Shown: positions 50,712-60,220, counted from the stretch's first letter. The stretch is 64,000 nt of DNA from [Clostridium] aerotolerans DSM 5434 (GCF_000687555.1 NZ_JHWJ01000010.1:62001-126000), one strand, 5' to 3'. Numbers and translations: made by a program. Notes: generated from the sequence alone by a model not told the origin.

Positions 50712-51917
50712 TTATTTCTCATCACAGACCTGGAAGATATAGAACTTTAAATAGTAAGAAGTATCTTCCCCAGCCCATAAAATAGGGTGATCGGCTGCCT
50801 GTGTCCGGTATTCTACCTGACGGAGACGCTTATGAACGTTAGCGGCTGCCTCCCGTATGGTCTTGGTAAAAAGCTCCGGTGTCATAAAATGAGAGCAGGA
50901 GCAGGTAGCAAGATATCCTCCGTCTTTTACCAGCTTCATGCCTCTTAAGTTGATCTCTCGATATCCTTTTACGGCATTTTTCACGGAGTTCCTTGATTTT
51001 GTAAAGGCAGGCGGGTCCAAAATGACTACGTCAAACTTTTCTCCCTTTTTTTCAAGCTCAGGAAGAAGCTCGAACACGTCAGCACACTGAAAGGTCACCA
51101 CGTCGGATAAATCATTTAGCCGTGCGTTTTCCGTAGCCTGGGCCACTCCGAGCTCAGAGGCATCAACGCCAAGAACCTCAGTTGCTCCGGCGATTCCGGC
51201 GTTTAATGCAAAGGAACCGGTGTGGGTAAAGCAGTCTAATACCCGTTTTCCTTTGCAGATCCGGTGCATAGCGAGACGGTTGTATTTCTGATCCAGGAAA
51301 AATCCGGTTTTCTGGCCGTCCTGAACATCTACCATATACTTGACTCCATTTTCCACGATCTCTACCTTGGTGTCAAATGGTTCTCCGATAAAGCCCTTTA
51401 CCCGCTCCATGCCTTCCTGGAGGCGGACTTTCGCATCGCTTCTTTCGTAGATTCCGCGGATTTCAATCCCATCTTCTTTTAAGATTCGTTTCAAGGTATC
51501 CAGGATCAGCGGTTTTAAACGGTCAATGCCCAGGGCAAGGGATTCCACCACCAGCACATCGGAGAACTTGTCCACCACAATACCGGGAAGAAAATCAGCC
51601 TCTCCAAAGATCACGCGGCAGCTGTCCGTATCGGAGGTGGTTTTCCGATATTCCCAGGCATTTCTCACCCGCATCTCAATAAAATCTTCGTTGATTTCAG
51701 TGTCTTTTTTCCGGGTCATGATGCGGATGGTGATTTTAGAATTGGTGTTGATAAAACCACGGCCAAGAAAGTAGCCGTCAAAATCCTCCACGGTTACCAT
51801 ATCCCCGTTGGTAAAATCTCCGGTAATGGTATCGATTTCGTTATCATAGATCCACATACCTCCTGCTTTTAAGGCGCGGGCCTCACCTTTTTTGATTCTG
51901 ACAATTGCTGATTCCAT
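50712..51917 (-). CDS. rlmI: 23S rRNA (cytosine) methyltransferase, RlmI-like
   Basis: A 401-residue class I SAM-dependent methyltransferase with an N-terminal PUA domain (VRIKKGEARALKAGGMWIYDNEID), a central EEHEA-like domain, and a Rossmann domain with VLDCFTHTGSFALNA (SAM loop) and VILDPPAFTKS. The length and DPPAF motif match RlmI/YccW proteins that methylate 23S rRNA at C1962. Start at 51917 has AAAGGAG about 9 bases upstream; the frame reaches a GTG at 51926 inside that site. The exact target base is inferred from the family. Confidence 0.88.
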   Translation of the reverse strand: MESAIVRIKKGEARALKAGGMWIYDNEIDTITGDFTNGDMVTVEDFDGYFLGRGFINTNSKITIRIMTRKKDTEINEDFIEMRVRNAWEYRKTTSDTDSCRVIFGEADFLPGIVVDKFSDVLVVESLALGIDRLKPLILDTLKRILKEDGIEIRGIYERSDAKVRLQEGMERVKGFIGEPFDTKVEIVENGVKYMVDVQDGQKTGFFLDQKYNRLAMHRICKGKRVLDCFTHTGSFALNAGIAGATEVLGVDASELGVAQATENARLNDLSDVVTFQCADVFELLPELEKKGEKFDVVILDPPAFTKSRNSVKNAVKGYREINLRGMKLVKDGGYLATCSCSHFMTPELFTKTIREAAANVHKRLRQVEYRTQAADHPILWAGEDTSYYLKFYIFQVCDEK

Positions 51918-51932
51918 GGATAGCACTCCTTT

Positions 51933-52448
51933 TTATGATTGGATACGGTTTAATGCAGTAAGAAGCCGGTATAACGGCGAAAATAAGATAAGGGACAGTA
52001 CGAAATTACCGATCCCATGAACAAGGTCAAAGGGAATTCCGGCCGTCCACCAGACAAAGGCGGCTTGGGGTCCTGCAAGAATAACATAGGACAGGGAGCA
52101 GAACAGACCAAAGAGCAATCCAAATATTCCTGATAATATGGCTATGGTAAATGGCTTTGGAGGTCTTTCTTTTATAAAAAGAAAAACAGCAGCCGGAAGA
52201 ATGGGCCATACATAGAGGTAGGAAAACCACCACAGCCCAAATCCATACACAAGTCCCTCCAATACAATAAACACGTACAGGATCAGCCATACGTGTTTTT
52301 TGAATACCAGAGTATATAAAATCAGCAGAAGGGATACCAGCTCCACGTTACTGATCCAGGCAAGACTTACCTGGCTGATAAATAACAAGGCAGCTAAAAG
52401 AGCATCCCGTACCAGTTCACCAGTTGTCATAGGGGGAACGGTTTTCAT
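51933..52448 (-). CDS. ECF transporter S component-like membrane protein
   Basis: A 171-residue membrane protein with five to six hydrophobic helices. The N-terminal RDALLAALLFISQVSL segment is typical of ECF S components, and the C-terminal half has GIPFDLVHGIGNFVLSLILF. Its ATG overlaps the stop of the preceding DUF4430 gene (ATGA). S components bind a vitamin or related ligand and use a shared EcfAAT module; pairing with a DUF4430 protein suggests a cobalamin-like ligand. Confidence 0.78.
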   Translation of the reverse strand: MKTVPPMTTGELVRDALLAALLFISQVSLAWISNVELVSLLLILYTLVFKKHVWLILYVFIVLEGLVYGFGLWWFSYLYVWPILPAAVFLFIKERPPKPFTIAILSGIFGLLFGLFCSLSYVILAGPQAAFVWWTAGIPFDLVHGIGNFVLSLILFSPLYRLLTALNRIQS

Positions 52449-52876
52449 GGCTTTTGGGCCTCCTCGTTTGCAGGGGTATACTGAAACGTATATGCCTCCT
52501 TATCCTTAATGGGCTGCTGGCTGACCCCGTAGCTGCAGGGCTCGCCATTTAACAGGAGCGCCCAATAAGCATGGTCCTTTTGGTAATCGGCTCTCGTTCC
52601 ATTGATGGTAGTTACCATAAGTCCAAATTCGTCGCTTGAGGTTCCTGAAACCTTAAGCTCAGGAATGGAACTTATTGCCTCCAGAAGAAAATGGGCTTCC
52701 GTGGTAATCTGATAATGCTCTTTGACTCCGTTTTCATAAGCGACATCAATGGAGATATTCTTTGTACCCGCCATGGGAACCGGTCTTGTCAGGGTGTATA
52801 TGACTAACAGCAGTGCCAGCACTGCGATAGCAGCAAAACCTCCCAGCAAGGGAGAAAGCTTTATGTGTTTATTCAT
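52445..52876 (-). CDS. DUF4430 (transcobalamin-like domain) membrane-anchored protein
   Basis: A 143-residue protein with one N-terminal membrane anchor (GGFAAIAVLALLLVIYTL) and an outside DUF4430 domain: LLEAISSIPELKVSG, KDHAYWALLLNGEPCSYGVS and DKEAYTFQYTPA. This domain is the bacterial relative of the transcobalamin beta domain. Coupled with the S-component gene, it probably presents a corrinoid or similar ligand to the transporter. No cobalamin riboswitch is visible in the ~110 bases before it. Confidence 0.82.
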   Translation of the reverse strand: MNKHIKLSPLLGGFAAIAVLALLLVIYTLTRPVPMAGTKNISIDVAYENGVKEHYQITTEAHFLLEAISSIPELKVSGTSSDEFGLMVTTINGTRADYQKDHAYWALLLNGEPCSYGVSQQPIKDKEAYTFQYTPANEEAQKP

Positions 52877-52916
52877 AGTTGGCTTACTTCCTTTGTTTAT
52901 GTTTCATGCATGCATA

Positions 52917-52946
52917 AGTATAGCATAGATACTGTAAGAGCCGCAA
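52917..52946 (-). promoter_or_regulatory. Promoter for the DUF4430/S-component operon
   Basis: On the minus strand TTGCGG, 18 bases, TGC-TATACT, 41 bases before the ATG. The leader is too short for a riboswitch. Confidence 0.5.
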
Positions 52947-53026
52947 GAACAGAATTTCTATCTTTTCTTAAGATTGCTGCTGATGTATAATAGATGGGGA
53001 CTTCTTACAAAAGGTGGATAATATCA

Positions 53027-53641
53027 ATGATAAAAGAAAAAATTGTGGAAGAAATAAAAAACTGTGAAAAATTATTAATCGGTATCGGGGAAGAGTGGAA
53101 CGCCAAAGAGGCCGGAGATATAAAAGAGCTTTATGAAAAGCTGAATCACTTGATCCAGGGAAAAGATTATTTTATTGTAACAACAGTGACCGATGGAGAG
53201 ATTCTTAAATCCTCCCTGGATCAGAAACGAATCGTCGCACCCTGTGGCAATGAAACCTGGAGACAGTGCTCCAAATCCTGTACCAAGGATATTTGGGAGC
53301 CCTTAGAGATTCCCGATGATATCTGCCCTCATTGCGGACAGCCCCTCACAGGGAATACCATAAAGGCAGAGAAATACATAGAGGAAGGATATCTTCCTCA
53401 GTGGAATGCGTATACCTACTGGCTTTCTGCTACCTTAAATAAGAAGCTTCTGCTTCTGGAACTGGGGGTGGGATTTCAGACACCTACCGTCATCCGGTGG
53501 CCGTTTGAAAAAACAGCTTCTATTAATAATAAGGCTCATTTATACCGGATCCACGGTTCCTTTTCCCAGCTTTCTGATACCGTAAAAGGGAAAGCCGATG
53601 CAGTTTCTGAAAATTCTTTGGAATTCTTTCGAAGTTTATAG
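53027..53641 (+). CDS. SIR2-like protein with zinc ribbon
   Basis: A 204-residue protein resembling a reduced sirtuin: a helical N-terminus (IGIGEEWNAKEAGD) instead of the normal GAGxS NAD loop, then DYFIVTTVTDGE, a zinc site (CGNETWRQCSKSC and CPHCGQPL), and the conserved C-terminal half KLLLLELGVGFQTPTVIRWPFE. The catalytic HG of sirtuins is not obvious. Start at 53027 follows AAAGGTGG; an upstream ATG at 52994 lies too close to the -10 (TATAAT, 52986). Probably an NAD- or ADP-ribose-binding protein; activity is uncertain. Confidence 0.65.
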   Translation: MIKEKIVEEIKNCEKLLIGIGEEWNAKEAGDIKELYEKLNHLIQGKDYFIVTTVTDGEILKSSLDQKRIVAPCGNETWRQCSKSCTKDIWEPLEIPDDICPHCGQPLTGNTIKAEKYIEEGYLPQWNAYTYWLSATLNKKLLLLELGVGFQTPTVIRWPFEKTASINNKAHLYRIHGSFSQLSDTVKGKADAVSENSLEFFRSL

Positions 53642-53653
53642 TTATTTTTTGCG

Positions 53654-53682
53654 TTGTACATTACAGGGTACTGTGCTAAAAT
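53654..53682 (+). promoter_or_regulatory. Promoter of the hisH-hisF-ung-uppP operon
   Basis: TTGTAC, 17 bases, TGC-TAAAAT, 31 bases before hisH. Confidence 0.55.
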
Positions 53683-53712
53683 GTTGAAAAAAGGCGTAAA
53701 GAGGTGGCTGCC

Positions 53713-54321
53713 ATGATTGCGATAATTGACTACGATGCCGGAAATTTAAAAAGTGTGGAAAAAGCCCTGATTTCTCTGGGAGAAAGCCCTGTCGTAACAA
53801 GGGATAAGGAAATCCTTCTTTCTGCGGATAAAGTAATTCTGCCAGGAGTGGGAGCGTTTGGGGAAGCTATGGATAAGCTTCACCAATATGAACTGGTGGA
53901 AGTGATACAAAAGGTGGCGGAGAATGGGACACCCCTTCTTGGCATCTGTCTGGGGCTTCAGCTCTTTTTTGAAAGCAGCCAGGAATCAGAAGGAGTAAAG
54001 GGTCTTGGCCTTCTGCCCGGCAGAATCCTTCGTTTTCCAAATACCCTTGGTCTAAAGGTGCCCCATATGGGCTGGAACAGTCTTAAGATCAAGCCGGAAG
54101 GAAGACTTTTTAAAGGTATCGATTCCGGTGCATATGTTTATTTTGTCCATTCATATTATTTAGAAGCTAAGCGGCAATCCGATGTGGCAGCAACGGCAGA
54201 GTATGGTCTGACCTTTGGTGCTTCCGTGGAGAGAGATAACTTATTTGCCTGCCAGTTCCATCCGGAAAAGAGCAGTGATACAGGTCTTCATATCTTGAAA
54301 AATTTCATAGAACTTACTTAA
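53713..54321 (+). CDS. hisH: Imidazole glycerol phosphate synthase, glutaminase subunit
   Basis: A 202-residue class I glutamine amidotransferase. The triad is C79 in [11 protein letters not shown], with H183 and E185 in CQFHPEKS. The N-terminal [16 protein letters not shown] is the HisH signature. It supplies ammonia to HisF for the fifth/sixth step of histidine synthesis, linking it to AICAR formation. Start at 53713 has AGAGGTGG close upstream; a GTG nine bases earlier overlaps that site. No other his gene is adjacent. Confidence 0.95.
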   Translation: MIAIIDYDAGNLKSVEKALISLGESPVVTRDKEILLSADKVILPGVGAFGEAMDKLHQYELVEVIQKVAENGTPLLGICLGLQLFFESSQESEGVKGLGLLPGRILRFPNTLGLKVPHMGWNSLKIKPEGRLFKGIDSGAYVYFVHSYYLEAKRQSDVAATAEYGLTFGASVERDNLFACQFHPEKSSDTGLHILKNFIELT

Positions 54322-54332
54322 GGAGGTGCCGG

Positions 54333-55094
54333 ATGCTAACGAAGAGAATCATACCATGCCTGGATGTACATAACGCAAGAGTGGTAAAGGGAGTAAATTT
54401 CGTGGATTTAAAGGATGCAGGCGATCCCGTTGAGATTGCAGCAGCCTACGATAAGGCAGGAGCGGATGAGCTGGTATTTTTAGATATCACCGCCTCCTCA
54501 GATAACCGAAATACAGTAGTGGATATGGTGCGCCGGGTGGCGGAGAAGGTGTTCATTCCATTTACCGTAGGCGGCGGTATTCGTACGGTAGACGACTTTA
54601 AGATGCTTTTAAGAGAAGGTGCCGATAAGATATCCATCAATTCATCTGCAATCAATACCCCAAGGCTCATTTCTGACGCCGCAGATAAGTTTGGGCGCCA
54701 ATGTGTGGTGGTTGCCATTGATGCCAGAAGGCGGAAAGACGGAAGCGGCTGGAGCGTTTATAAAAACGGCGGAAGAGTTGACACCGGACTTGATGCAGTT
54801 GAATGGGCAAGAGAGGCAGACCGTCTTGGCGCAGGAGAGATCCTTTTGACCAGTATGGACTGCGATGGTACAAAAGCGGGTTATGACAACGAGTTAAACA
54901 GCATCATAGCAGAGAATGTTTCTGTTCCTGTGATCGCCTCTGGGGGAGCCGGAACCATGGAGCATTTCCGTGATGCCTTAACCGAAGGGAAGGCAGATGC
55001 CGCACTGGCAGCTTCCCTGTTTCACTACAAAGAAATGGAAATTATGGAATTAAAACGGTATTTAAAAGATTTAGAGATACCAGTTAGGATTTAA
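54333..55094 (+). CDS. hisF: Imidazole glycerol phosphate synthase, cyclase subunit
   Basis: A 253-residue (beta/alpha)8 barrel with the catalytic aspartates D11 ([16 protein letters not shown]) and D130 ([10 protein letters not shown]) and the phosphate loop GGAGTMEHF. It uses ammonia from HisH to turn PRFAR into imidazole glycerol phosphate and AICAR. AAGGAGG lies 6 bases before the ATG, 11 bases after hisH. The full length matches the family. Confidence 0.96.
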   Translation: MLTKRIIPCLDVHNARVVKGVNFVDLKDAGDPVEIAAAYDKAGADELVFLDITASSDNRNTVVDMVRRVAEKVFIPFTVGGGIRTVDDFKMLLREGADKISINSSAINTPRLISDAADKFGRQCVVVAIDARRRKDGSGWSVYKNGGRVDTGLDAVEWAREADRLGAGEILLTSMDCDGTKAGYDNELNSIIAENVSVPVIASGGAGTMEHFRDALTEGKADAALAASLFHYKEMEIMELKRYLKDLEIPVRI

Positions 55095-55109
55095 TGCAAA
55101 GGAGAAAAC

Positions 55110-55787
55110 ATGGGAGCAATTGACAATGACTGGCTGTCCCCCTTAAGTGAGGAGTTTAAAAAGCCGTATTACAGGGAACTTTATCAGAAGGTGAAAGAAG
55201 AATATGGGAAAGGGCTTGTTTTCCCGGAGCCTGATGATATCTTCAATGCGTTTCAGTTCACGCCTCTTTCCAAGGTAAAGGCAGTGATCTTAGGTCAGGA
55301 TCCTTACCACAATCATGGTCAGGCCCACGGCCTTTGCTTTTCCGTAAAGCCTGAAGTGGATATTCCACCGTCTCTGGTAAATATCTATCAGGAGCTTAAG
55401 GAAGACTTAGGGTGTGAGATTCCCAGTCATGGATATTTGAAGAAATGGTCGGATCAGGGGGTCATGCTTTTGAATACGGTCCTTACCGTTCGTGCCCATG
55501 CGGCCAACTCCCATCAGGGAATCGGTTGGGAGAAGTTCACCGATGCAGCCATCCGTATTTTAAATGAACAGGACCATCCCATCGTATTTCTTCTTTGGGG
55601 CCGTCCTGCCCAGAATAAAAAAGCAATGCTTAATAATCCCAAACACTTAATACTGGAAGCGCCTCATCCCAGTCCGCTTTCCGCATACCGGGGATTTTTC
55701 GGCTGTAAGCATTTTAGCAAGGCCAATGCCTTTTTAGAGGCCAATGGAGTGGAGCCGATTGACTGGCAGATAGAAAATATAAAATAG
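55110..55787 (+). CDS. ung: Uracil-DNA glycosylase
   Basis: A 225-residue family 1 UDG that removes uracil from DNA. Motifs: water-activating Asp in GQDPYHNHGQAHGL, FLLWGRPAQNKK, and HPSPLSAYRGFFG with the catalytic His and the DNA-minor-groove loop. AAAGGAG lies 5-6 bases before the ATG. It is in one operon with hisF and uppP, with gaps of 15 bases on both sides. Confidence 0.96.
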   Translation: MGAIDNDWLSPLSEEFKKPYYRELYQKVKEEYGKGLVFPEPDDIFNAFQFTPLSKVKAVILGQDPYHNHGQAHGLCFSVKPEVDIPPSLVNIYQELKEDLGCEIPSHGYLKKWSDQGVMLLNTVLTVRAHAANSHQGIGWEKFTDAAIRILNEQDHPIVFLLWGRPAQNKKAMLNNPKHLILEAPHPSPLSAYRGFFGCKHFSKANAFLEANGVEPIDWQIENIK

Positions 55788-55802
55788 AGCAGAGGAAATG
55801 CA

Positions 55803-56648
55803 ATGAATATTTTAGAAATTTTAAAAGTTCTGGTACTGGGAATTGTAGAAGGATTTACAGAGTGGCTTCCAATCAGCAGTACCGGTCACATGATCCTGGT
55901 GGATGAAATCATTCATCTAAACCAGCCGGCAGCCTTTAAAAACATGTTTTTGGTGGTCATTCAGCTGGGAGCGATTCTTGCAGTGGTCGTGCTTTACTTT
56001 GATAAGCTGAATCCCTTTTCCTTAAGGAAGAAACCAGCCCAAAGAACAGCCACCCTGGTTTTGTGGAGCAAGATCGTGCTTGCCTGTATACCGGCTGCGG
56101 TAATTGGTTTGCTGGTAGATGATATTCTTGATGAGTACCTGATGAATGGATATGTGGTTGCTGCCACCCTGATTATTTACGGTGTTCTGTTTCTGGTCAT
56201 TGAAAACAGGAACCAGTATAAAACCTTTGACGTGCAGAAGGTAGGAGATATCTCCTTCCAGACAGCTCTTTATATCGGACTGTTCCAGCTTCTGGCTCTT
56301 ATCCCGGGAACGTCACGTTCCGGTTCCACCATCCTTGGCGCCATGATACTTGGGTGTTCCAGAGCGGCATCTGCAGAATTTTCCTTTTTCCTTGGAATCC
56401 CGGTTATGTTTGGTGCAAGCCTTTTAAAAATAGTTAAATATCTGGTCAATGGTTCCGTATTCAGCGGCGCCCAGGTATTCTACCTCATCATGGGTATGGT
56501 AGTTGCCTTTGTTGTTTCTGTGTACGCCATTAAGTTCTTAATGGGTTACATCAGACAGCATGATTTTAAATTCTTTGGATATTACAGAATAGTACTGGGC
56601 GTTGTGGTGATTTTGTATTTCACTGTATCAGCAGTTCTTGGCCTGTAA
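55803..56648 (+). CDS. uppP: Undecaprenyl-diphosphatase
   Basis: A 281-residue membrane protein of the BacA/UppP family, with about eight hydrophobic segments. It recycles undecaprenyl diphosphate to the monophosphate lipid carrier for cell-wall synthesis and can confer bacitracin resistance. Family motifs are [17 protein letters not shown] near the N-terminus and [14 protein letters not shown] in the C-terminal half, with catalytic Glu, Ser, His and Arg kept. AGAGGA precedes the ATG. Last gene of the operon, followed by a terminator. Confidence 0.95.
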   Translation: MNILEILKVLVLGIVEGFTEWLPISSTGHMILVDEIIHLNQPAAFKNMFLVVIQLGAILAVVVLYFDKLNPFSLRKKPAQRTATLVLWSKIVLACIPAAVIGLLVDDILDEYLMNGYVVAATLIIYGVLFLVIENRNQYKTFDVQKVGDISFQTALYIGLFQLLALIPGTSRSGSTILGAMILGCSRAASAEFSFFLGIPVMFGASLLKIVKYLVNGSVFSGAQVFYLIMGMVVAFVVSVYAIKFLMGYIRQHDFKFFGYYRIVLGVVVILYFTVSAVLGL

Positions 56649-56712
56649 GCGTCTGCTGCAATATGAATCTATGATTGCAATGATATAAATAACATATGGA
56701 AACATGAAAAAA

Positions 56713-56756
56713 CGTCTTGATACGGAGAGTTAGAATCCGGATCAAGACGCTTTTTT
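56713..56756 (+). terminator. Terminator after uppP
   Basis: Stem CGTCTTGATACGG with CCGGATCAAGACG, then CTTTTTT. The CGTCTTGAT core is the same as in the terminator at 40497. Confidence 0.85.
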
Positions 56757-56809
56757 ATATTATATTTCCTTAAGACTATATTGCAGCAGTCCCTTATCCA
56801 ATGTGCTTC

Positions 56810-57838
56810 TTAGATCAGATCAGCAATTTCATAAAGCAGACGTTCGGAATCATCCCAGCCAAGACAAGGGTCTGTAATGGATTTTCCGTAGCAGCCATCT
56901 CCGACCTTCTGAGCGCCGGGCTCGATATAGCTTTCGATCATCAGGCCCTTTACCAGGGTGTGAATCTCTTTGGAATGTCTGCGGCTGTGAAGAACTTCCT
57001 TGGAGATACGGATCTGCTCCTTGTACTTCTTATTGGAGTTTGAATGGTTGGCATCTACGATACAGGCTGGATTTGCCAGATTGCGCCTTCCATACATCTC
57101 ATGAAGAAGGAAGAGATCCTCAAAATGATAGTTAGGAATGCACTGTCCATGCTTATTGACAGCACCCCTTAAAATCGTGTGGGCCAGCGGATTTCCGCTG
57201 CTTTTTACCTCGAAGCCGCGATAGGTGAAATCATGTGGCTGCTGGGCGGCCACCACAGAGTTTAACATAACGGACATATCTCCACTGGTTGGATTCTTCA
57301 TGCCGACTGCCACGTCACATCCGCTGGAAGTGAGGCGGTGCTGCTGGTTCTCCACAGAACGGGCACCAATGGCAATGTAGGACATAACATCGTCAAGATA
57401 TGTTAAGTTCTCCGGATAGAGCATCTCGTCAGCAGTGGATAAGCCAGTTTCTGTTAATACCTTCATGTGCATTTTACGAATGGCAATGAGGCCTTCGTGC
57501 ATGTCCGGCTTTTTTTCCGGGTCTGGCTGGTGAAGCATGCCCTTGTAGCCCTCTCCAGTGGTTCTTGGTTTGTTGGTATAGATTCTTGGAATCAGGATCA
57601 GACGGTCCTTTGTCTTTTCCTGTACCTTTGTGAGCCGATTCACATAATCTGATACAGAGTCCTCATTATCAGCAGAACAGGGTCCAATGATAACAAGGAA
57701 TTTGTCGCTTTTCCCAGTAAATACGTCGCTGATGGCCTGGTCCCGCTCTTGCTTAAGGGCTTTAAATTCGGCCGGAAGTGGAAAGCGATCCTTGATTTCT
57801 TCCGGGCTTGGCAGGTTGTTAATATATTGAAATCCCAT
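56810..57838 (-). CDS. aroF: 3-deoxy-7-phosphoheptulonate synthase (DAHP synthase, AroF/G/H type)
   Basis: A 342-residue type I-alpha DAHP synthase, joining phosphoenolpyruvate and erythrose 4-phosphate at the start of aromatic amino acid synthesis. Marks are VIIGPCSADNEDS, RIYTNKPRTTGEGYKG, GARSVENQQHRL, VGMKNPTSGD, VDANHSNSNKK and the C-terminal DPCLGWDDSERLL. The length matches E. coli AroF/G/H. GGAGG lies 6 bases before the ATG. Single gene on the minus strand; no aromatic attenuator is seen upstream, only TATAAT with a weak -35. Confidence 0.94.
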   Translation of the reverse strand: MGFQYINNLPSPEEIKDRFPLPAEFKALKQERDQAISDVFTGKSDKFLVIIGPCSADNEDSVSDYVNRLTKVQEKTKDRLILIPRIYTNKPRTTGEGYKGMLHQPDPEKKPDMHEGLIAIRKMHMKVLTETGLSTADEMLYPENLTYLDDVMSYIAIGARSVENQQHRLTSSGCDVAVGMKNPTSGDMSVMLNSVVAAQQPHDFTYRGFEVKSSGNPLAHTILRGAVNKHGQCIPNYHFEDLFLLHEMYGRRNLANPACIVDANHSNSNKKYKEQIRISKEVLHSRRHSKEIHTLVKGLMIESYIEPGAQKVGDGCYGKSITDPCLGWDDSERLLYEIADLI

Positions 57839-58009
57839 AATGTCCTCCTGTATATGCGTATATTCTGTATTTTGCAGTATTATATAACAGATGAAAAGAA
57901 AAATCCAGTAAAGGTTTAAAATTTATCAATGTCTTAAGTCAGGAGTGTTTCTTTTTTGCAAAGAATGGTGTATGATGTTACATAATAAAACAGGAAAGGT
58001 GTTGAAAGA

Positions 58010-58312
58010 ATGGTAAGATACTGGAGTTGGGAAGGCAGCTATGTAGGCGTCCGGCAGAAAGATTATCTGGTGGCATGCGACGGAACCATCCTGGGCAGAT
58101 TTTATGGAACGGAGATTTATAATCAGAATGGGGTATACATAGGAGAACTGGGAAGAAGCCAGAGGCTTATTAAGAATTTAAATAAGGCAAACAACCGCCG
58201 GCCGGCCTTTAGCTTTTATGTAAAGGGAACCATAACGGCTCCACTTAAAAACAGTGCCCCTTATCCTTTGACTCAGGGTTTTGCAGATTTTTCCAGATCT
58301 CAGTCTTTGTAA
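58010..58312 (+). CDS. Hypothetical 100-aa protein
   Basis: A small soluble protein, beta-rich in the first 50 residues (SWEGSYVGVRQKDYLVACDG, LGRFYGTEIYNQNGVYIGEL) and basic after that. It resembles 4-fold-type short proteins annotated as hypothetical in Clostridia; I do not recognise a named family. AAAGGTG lies 8-9 bases before the ATG. It is followed by the MATE gene after 47 bases and could be co-transcribed with it. No function can be given. Confidence 0.6.
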   Translation: MVRYWSWEGSYVGVRQKDYLVACDGTILGRFYGTEIYNQNGVYIGELGRSQRLIKNLNKANNRRPAFSFYVKGTITAPLKNSAPYPLTQGFADFSRSQSL

Positions 58313-58359
58313 ACACATACTCTTGGATTTCGTGGCAGTACACATAAAGGAGAAAAGTC

Positions 58360-59733
58360 ATGAAAGACTTAACAAAAGGAAATCCAACTAAAATCATGCT
58401 GACATTTGCGGTGCCGGTGGCTCTTGGCAATGTCTTTCAGCTTTTTTACAGCTTGGCCGATACAAGAATCGTAGGAAGTATTTTAGGAGAAGGTGCTCTG
58501 GCAGCCGTCGGGGCGACTACCTCCATCAGTACTTTATTTATAGGCTTTTTATCCGGGCTCACCGGAGGCTTTGCACTGCTCACTGCAAAAAGCTTTGGAG
58601 CCGGGGAAAAAGAGGGAGTCAGGCGGTATTCTGCAGGAGGTCTTCTCCTGGGAACCCTGACCTCCCTTTTTCTTACTCTCATATGCGTGGGCGGATTAAA
58701 TATCTTCTTAAAGCTGTTAAATGTACCCCAGGAACTTTTATCCGATGCCAAGGCATATATCAGGATCATTCTCCTTGGAATGGTCATGACCATGCTTTAT
58801 AACGCATGCGCCAATATCCTTAGGTCCGTGGGAGATACGGCGGCTCCCCTTATGTTTTTAATGGGCTCCAGCCTGTTAAACATAGCTCTCGCCATCTTAT
58901 TTGTGTATCATTTTGAGATGGGAGTAGGTGGTGCAGCCATTGCCACCGTTATTTCCCAGTCGGTCGCCGCCTTGTTATGCCTGTTCTATATGGTAAAGCG
59001 GTATCCTGTGTTCCGGTTTCGTTTGAAGGATTTTAAAATCACCTTATCAGAGGCCAGGGAGCTATATGCTTCCGGCCTTTCCATGGCTCTTATGATGTCA
59101 TTGGTGTTTTTCGGGACTCTGTCTCTTCAAAGGGTCATTAATACCTTTGGCATGGAAATCATTGTGGCTCATACAGCAGCCAGGAAAATCACTGAATTTT
59201 TTATGCTTCCTTTTTCCGTAATGGGGGTCACCATGGCAACCTTCTGCGGTCAGAATATGGGAGCAGGCAGAGCCGACAGAATTCGTTTGGGGCTTAAAAC
59301 GGCTCTGACACTGACCTTTATCTGGTCCGTGGGCATGATACTCTTAAGCTATCTGGCAGCGCCCCGTCTGATTCAGATGGTAACCGGTACCTATAATAAG
59401 GAAGTGGTAAAAACAGCTTCCCTTTATTTGAGGATCAATTCCCTGTTTTATATGGTGGCTGCCTCCATATCTATTTTCAGAAACACCCTCCAGGGAGCCG
59501 GAGATCATAAGACGCCGGTGGTGTCAAGCTTTATCGAGCTTGTGGGAAAGGTGGCTATTGCCATGTTCCTGGCTCCGGTATTAAACTATATGGGTATTAT
59601 TGTGGCAGAACCAATTGTGTGGATTTTAATGGTAATACCTTTGGCAGCAAAAATCAGAAAGATAGGAAAGGAGATTTATGATGGAAAACCAACAAGAGCT
59701 TGTAACCTTGGAAGAGATGCTCTCCTTCCGTGA
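58360..59733 (+). CDS. MATE-family multidrug efflux transporter
   Basis: A 457-residue inner-membrane transporter with twelve hydrophobic segments of the MATE family (DinF/NorM-like): TKGNPTKIMLTFAVPVALGN at the N-terminus, TRIVGSILGEGALAAVGAT, and FCGQNMGAGRADRI in the second half. It should export cationic compounds with sodium or protons. AAAGGAG precedes the ATG. The last 18 codons overlap the start of citX by 56 bases, so the natural stop may have been lost or the tail is newly gained. Confidence 0.92.
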   Translation: MKDLTKGNPTKIMLTFAVPVALGNVFQLFYSLADTRIVGSILGEGALAAVGATTSISTLFIGFLSGLTGGFALLTAKSFGAGEKEGVRRYSAGGLLLGTLTSLFLTLICVGGLNIFLKLLNVPQELLSDAKAYIRIILLGMVMTMLYNACANILRSVGDTAAPLMFLMGSSLLNIALAILFVYHFEMGVGGAAIATVISQSVAALLCLFYMVKRYPVFRFRLKDFKITLSEARELYASGLSMALMMSLVFFGTLSLQRVINTFGMEIIVAHTAARKITEFFMLPFSVMGVTMATFCGQNMGAGRADRIRLGLKTALTLTFIWSVGMILLSYLAAPRLIQMVTGTYNKEVVKTASLYLRINSLFYMVAASISIFRNTLQGAGDHKTPVVSSFIELVGKVAIAMFLAPVLNYMGIIVAEPIVWILMVIPLAAKIRKIGKEIYDGKPTRACNLGRDALLP

Positions 59734-60220
59734 AGACAAAGTAAAGATGCAGGATGAGATGAGGGAAGCTCATAAAGAAGCTGTTATCGTGGCCCTGGGA
59801 ATGAACATACCTGGACCGAAGAAAAATTCCCCTGGTATCTTAGAAGCTTTTTTTGCAGGCGGACAAGCCATTAAGAATGCCTTAGACGCTCGTGAGCTTG
59901 TGCTGGAAGGAGAACGGGAAGTGATAAAAAAAGAGGGTTGTTTAAAAATTTTTGCCGTAAAAAGCGATGACCCTGTTTTCATCAAACAAATGACAATTGA
60001 TATAGAAGAAACCCATCCTCTGGGAAGACTTTTTGATATGGATGTTTATGATAACAAAGGAAATGGCATCAGCAGAGAGCAGCTTGGTGCGCCGGCCAGA
60101 AGATGTCTTTTATGCGGTCAGGATGCAAAGAGCTGCGGACGCAGCCGGAGCCATACAATAGACGAATTATATGCACGTGTCGAGGACATAATAAGCTCAT
60201 GGCTGAAAAAGGCACGTTAA
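59678..60220 (+). CDS. citX: Citrate lyase holo-ACP synthase (apo-citrate lyase phosphoribosyl-dephospho-CoA transferase)
   Basis: A 180-residue CitX. It attaches the 2'-(5''-phosphoribosyl)-3'-dephospho-CoA prosthetic group to CitD. The typical MNIPGPKKNSPGI and APARRCLLCGQDAKSCGRSRSH motifs are present. It starts inside the MATE gene at ATG-ATG after AAAGGAG; 59681 is an equally possible start. It is separated from citD by 174 bases that contain a hairpin and a promoter-like region. Confidence 0.92.
   Translation: MMENQQELVTLEEMLSFREDKVKMQDEMREAHKEAVIVALGMNIPGPKKNSPGILEAFFAGGQAIKNALDARELVLEGEREVIKKEGCLKIFAVKSDDPVFIKQMTIDIEETHPLGRLFDMDVYDNKGNGISREQLGAPARRCLLCGQDAKSCGRSRSHTIDELYARVEDIISSWLKKAR

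Noticed and set aside
52877-53026. Cobalamin riboswitch before the DUF4430/S-component genes
   Set aside because: The leader after the predicted promoter is about 35 bases, too short, and no B12-box was found.
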